This document shows, piece after piece, positions 62,707-64,000 of a stretch of 64,000 nucleotides of DNA (the first letter of the stretch is position 1; every line of letters begins with the position of its first letter). This DNA is from JAGVPT01 sp964439265 (GTDB taxonomy: Bacteria > Bacteroidota > Ignavibacteria > UBA10030 > UBA8401). The notes beneath the pieces were generated by a model, which worked only from the letters and a program-made list of their open reading frames with translations, was not told where the DNA came from and searched no databases. The stretch is taken from positions 1 to 64,000 of the forward strand of contig CAYTOA010000021.1 of assembly GCA_964439265.1 (NCBI GenBank), in the 5' to 3' direction. The position numbers were made by a program, and so were the translations under genes.

Positions 62707-63705
62707 TTACTTCTTTGATTTCAAATCGCTGCTGTGCCCCGGGAAGAACCTGGCTTTGGGGTCGATAAATGATTTGATATTGTTCACGGCAATTGCCGCT
62801 TCTCCAAACCCGGTCGCAATAAGTTTGAGCTTCCCGGGAAAGGTGGCAATATCACCGGCCGCATAAATTCCGGGAATGTTTGTTTCCATTTTCGTCGACA
62901 CCTTGATATCTCCCTTTTCAATTTCCAGTCCCCAATCACGAAGCGGCCCCAGGCTGGCGACAAATCCTAAATTGAGGAGAAGGTTGTCGACGTTGAGCGT
63001 CTCTGATTCATTCGTCCTGTTATTCTTGATCACGACCCGTTCGATCGAAGATCCGCCGACGATGGAATCAATCTCAAACCAGAGCTTGACCTCTGCCTGG
63101 GATGACATCAGTTTTTTCACGCTGTCTTCATGAGCACGGAATTCATCCCGGCGGTGAATCAGGGTAACATGTTTTGCCGTATCCTGCAGATTGAGTGCCC
63201 AGTCGACCGCGCTGTCGCCTCCTCCCACGATCAATAGATCCTTATTCTTGAAGATCGACTTGTCTCTCACAAAGTAATGGACGTACTTATTCTCCAAAGC
63301 ATCCAATCCGGGGAAGTCGAGCCGCCGAGGCACAAACGCTCCGATGCCGACTGTAAGAAGCAGCGTCTTTGTGAAATGCTCTCCCCCGTTGTGCGTCGAT
63401 AATCTGAGTATCCTTTCCCCATCAACCTCTTCCGGGCGAAGCGACTCGACCTTTTGACCGAGACAGACGCTGGGTTTGTGAGAGAGTCCCTGTTCGATGA
63501 GATTTTTGGCAAGATCTTTTGCCACTACTTTGGGAAACCCTGCGACATCATAAATATATTTTTCAGGATATAACGCCGTCAGCTGGCCTCCCAATTCCGG
63601 GAGCGCGTCGATTATTTTCGTTTTCATGTGGCGAAGGCCGGCATAGAACGAGGCAAAGAGTCCTACCGGTCCGCCGCCGATGATCGTTATATCAAAAATG
63701 TCCAT
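62707..63705 (-). CDS. Thioredoxin-reductase-like ferredoxin--NADP(+) reductase
   Basis: 332 residues, two dinucleotide folds: FAD GGGPVGLFASFYAG at 9-22 and NADPH GGGDSAVDWAL near 165. There is no redox CxxC between them, which separates it from thioredoxin reductase and places it with the YumC/TrxR-like ferredoxin reductases. C-terminal GIYAAGDIATFPGKLKLIATGFGEAAIAVN (in part) is typical. ATG 63705 gives MDIFDITIIGGGPVG; the upstream GTG 63717 is less likely. Lies 17 nt after the SDR stop. Confidence 0.9.
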   Translation of the reverse strand: MDIFDITIIGGGPVGLFASFYAGLRHMKTKIIDALPELGGQLTALYPEKYIYDVAGFPKVVAKDLAKNLIEQGLSHKPSVCLGQKVESLRPEEVDGERILRLSTHNGGEHFTKTLLLTVGIGAFVPRRLDFPGLDALENKYVHYFVRDKSIFKNKDLLIVGGGDSAVDWALNLQDTAKHVTLIHRRDEFRAHEDSVKKLMSSQAEVKLWFEIDSIVGGSSIERVVIKNNRTNESETLNVDNLLLNLGFVASLGPLRDWGLEIEKGDIKVSTKMETNIPGIYAAGDIATFPGKLKLIATGFGEAAIAVNNIKSFIDPKARFFPGHSSDLKSKK

Positions 63706-63722
63706 ATTTTGAAGCACAGAAT

Positions 63723-64000
63723 TTATTTCGGATTGGTGGGGCGAATATCTATTTCGCTGACGTTACTGCGTGCCGGCATCGTGAGCGCAAAAAGGACGGT
63801 GTCTGCGACATCCTGCGGCTGGATGATTTTCTCTGAATCTTTGGAATGATCGGAGAACGAAGTATTTACAGAGCCGGGACAAATTGCGATGACGCGAATA
63901 TTATGTTCCCGGACCTCCAGCATCAACGAGCGGGAAAACCCGAGAAGGCCCCACTTGGTTGCAGAGTATGTTGCACCGCCGACAAATGAATTTTTTCCTG
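63723..64000 (-). CDS. Short-chain dehydrogenase/reductase (partial, cut by the window edge)
   Basis: C-terminal part of an SDR; the frame stays open to the end of the window. The catalytic Tyr and Lys are in TYSATKWGLLGFSRSLMLE, and VIAICPGSVNTSF is the usual post-active-site loop with the PG motif. The N-terminal Rossmann half lies beyond 64000. Substrate unknown. Confidence 0.85.
   Translation of the reverse strand, partial: GKNSFVGGATYSATKWGLLGFSRSLMLEVREHNIRVIAICPGSVNTSFSDHSKDSEKIIQPQDVADTVLFALTMPARSNVSEIDIRPTNPK

Overview
The window comes from a Gram-negative bacterium that best fits the FCB group (Bacteroidota / Chlorobiota / Ignavibacteriota relatives). The grounds are outer-membrane lipoproteins (BamD, a long TPR lipoprotein), a complete Cus-type tripartite efflux system, BshB1 of bacillithiol synthesis, LemA/TPM membrane proteins, and a cytochrome c maturation operon with the cysteine-type CcmE. 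The placement is inferred from gene content; no rRNA or tRNA gene was seen. Coding density is high, and no stretch over 300 bp lacks a gene. The window is a scaffold piece with one 100-N gap (23604-23703) that appears to be an assembly artefact.

Layout. (1) 16-8762, minus strand: a tightly packed housekeeping operon xseA-xseB-dxs-oxidoreductase-ribD-serine hydrolase-ribE-PASTA protein-rpe, closed by a strong hairpin terminator at 16-44. (2) 8990-18094, plus strand: bshB1, then a copper/silver island (small secreted Cys protein, CusC-like, CusB, CusA, small Cys-rich secreted peptide, zinc-ribbon/DUF2318 membrane protein, HMA-domain lipoprotein). Palindromic repeat modules sit on both sides of the last gene, and one of them is bounded by a 17-bp direct repeat. 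(3) 18308-37450, minus strand: a long co-directional run with ccmF-E-D-C-B-A, an FG-GAP repeat protein interrupted by the gap, thioesterase, bamD, CapA-like protein, a hypothetical, glutamate dehydrogenase, a nitrilase-fold amidohydrolase, a TPM protein, a response regulator with a PAS/GAF histidine kinase, aroF, a second TPM protein and lemA. (4) 37644-47420, plus strand: a complete reductive pyrimidine degradation cluster: beta-ureidopropionase, class III aminotransferase, PreT, PreA, dihydropyrimidinase and an NCS1 permease, with three small membrane proteins embedded. A near-consensus promoter with an 18-bp perfect palindrome over its -10 box precedes it. (5) 47452-54347, minus strand: a methyltransferase, methylmalonate/malonate-semialdehyde dehydrogenase, acyl-CoA dehydrogenase, 3-hydroxyacyl-CoA dehydrogenase, thiolase and a Cys/Met-metabolism PLP enzyme. 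(6) 54366-64000: rho, folC, pyrD, pyrK, a TPR lipoprotein, a Spy-like protein (plus strand), a D-2-hydroxyacid dehydrogenase, a thioredoxin-reductase-like ferredoxin reductase and a truncated SDR.

How the genes work together. Region 4 plus mmsA of region 5 can take uracil or thymine through dihydropyrimidine, N-carbamoyl-beta-amino acid, beta-alanine and malonate semialdehyde to acetyl-CoA; the adjacent beta-oxidation/thiolase genes handle the resulting acyl-CoAs. Region 2 is a periplasmic Cu/Ag detoxification unit. The ccm operon lacks ccmG/H/I in this window and its CcmE carries CxxxY, so it looks like the reduced 'System I*' form of cytochrome c maturation.
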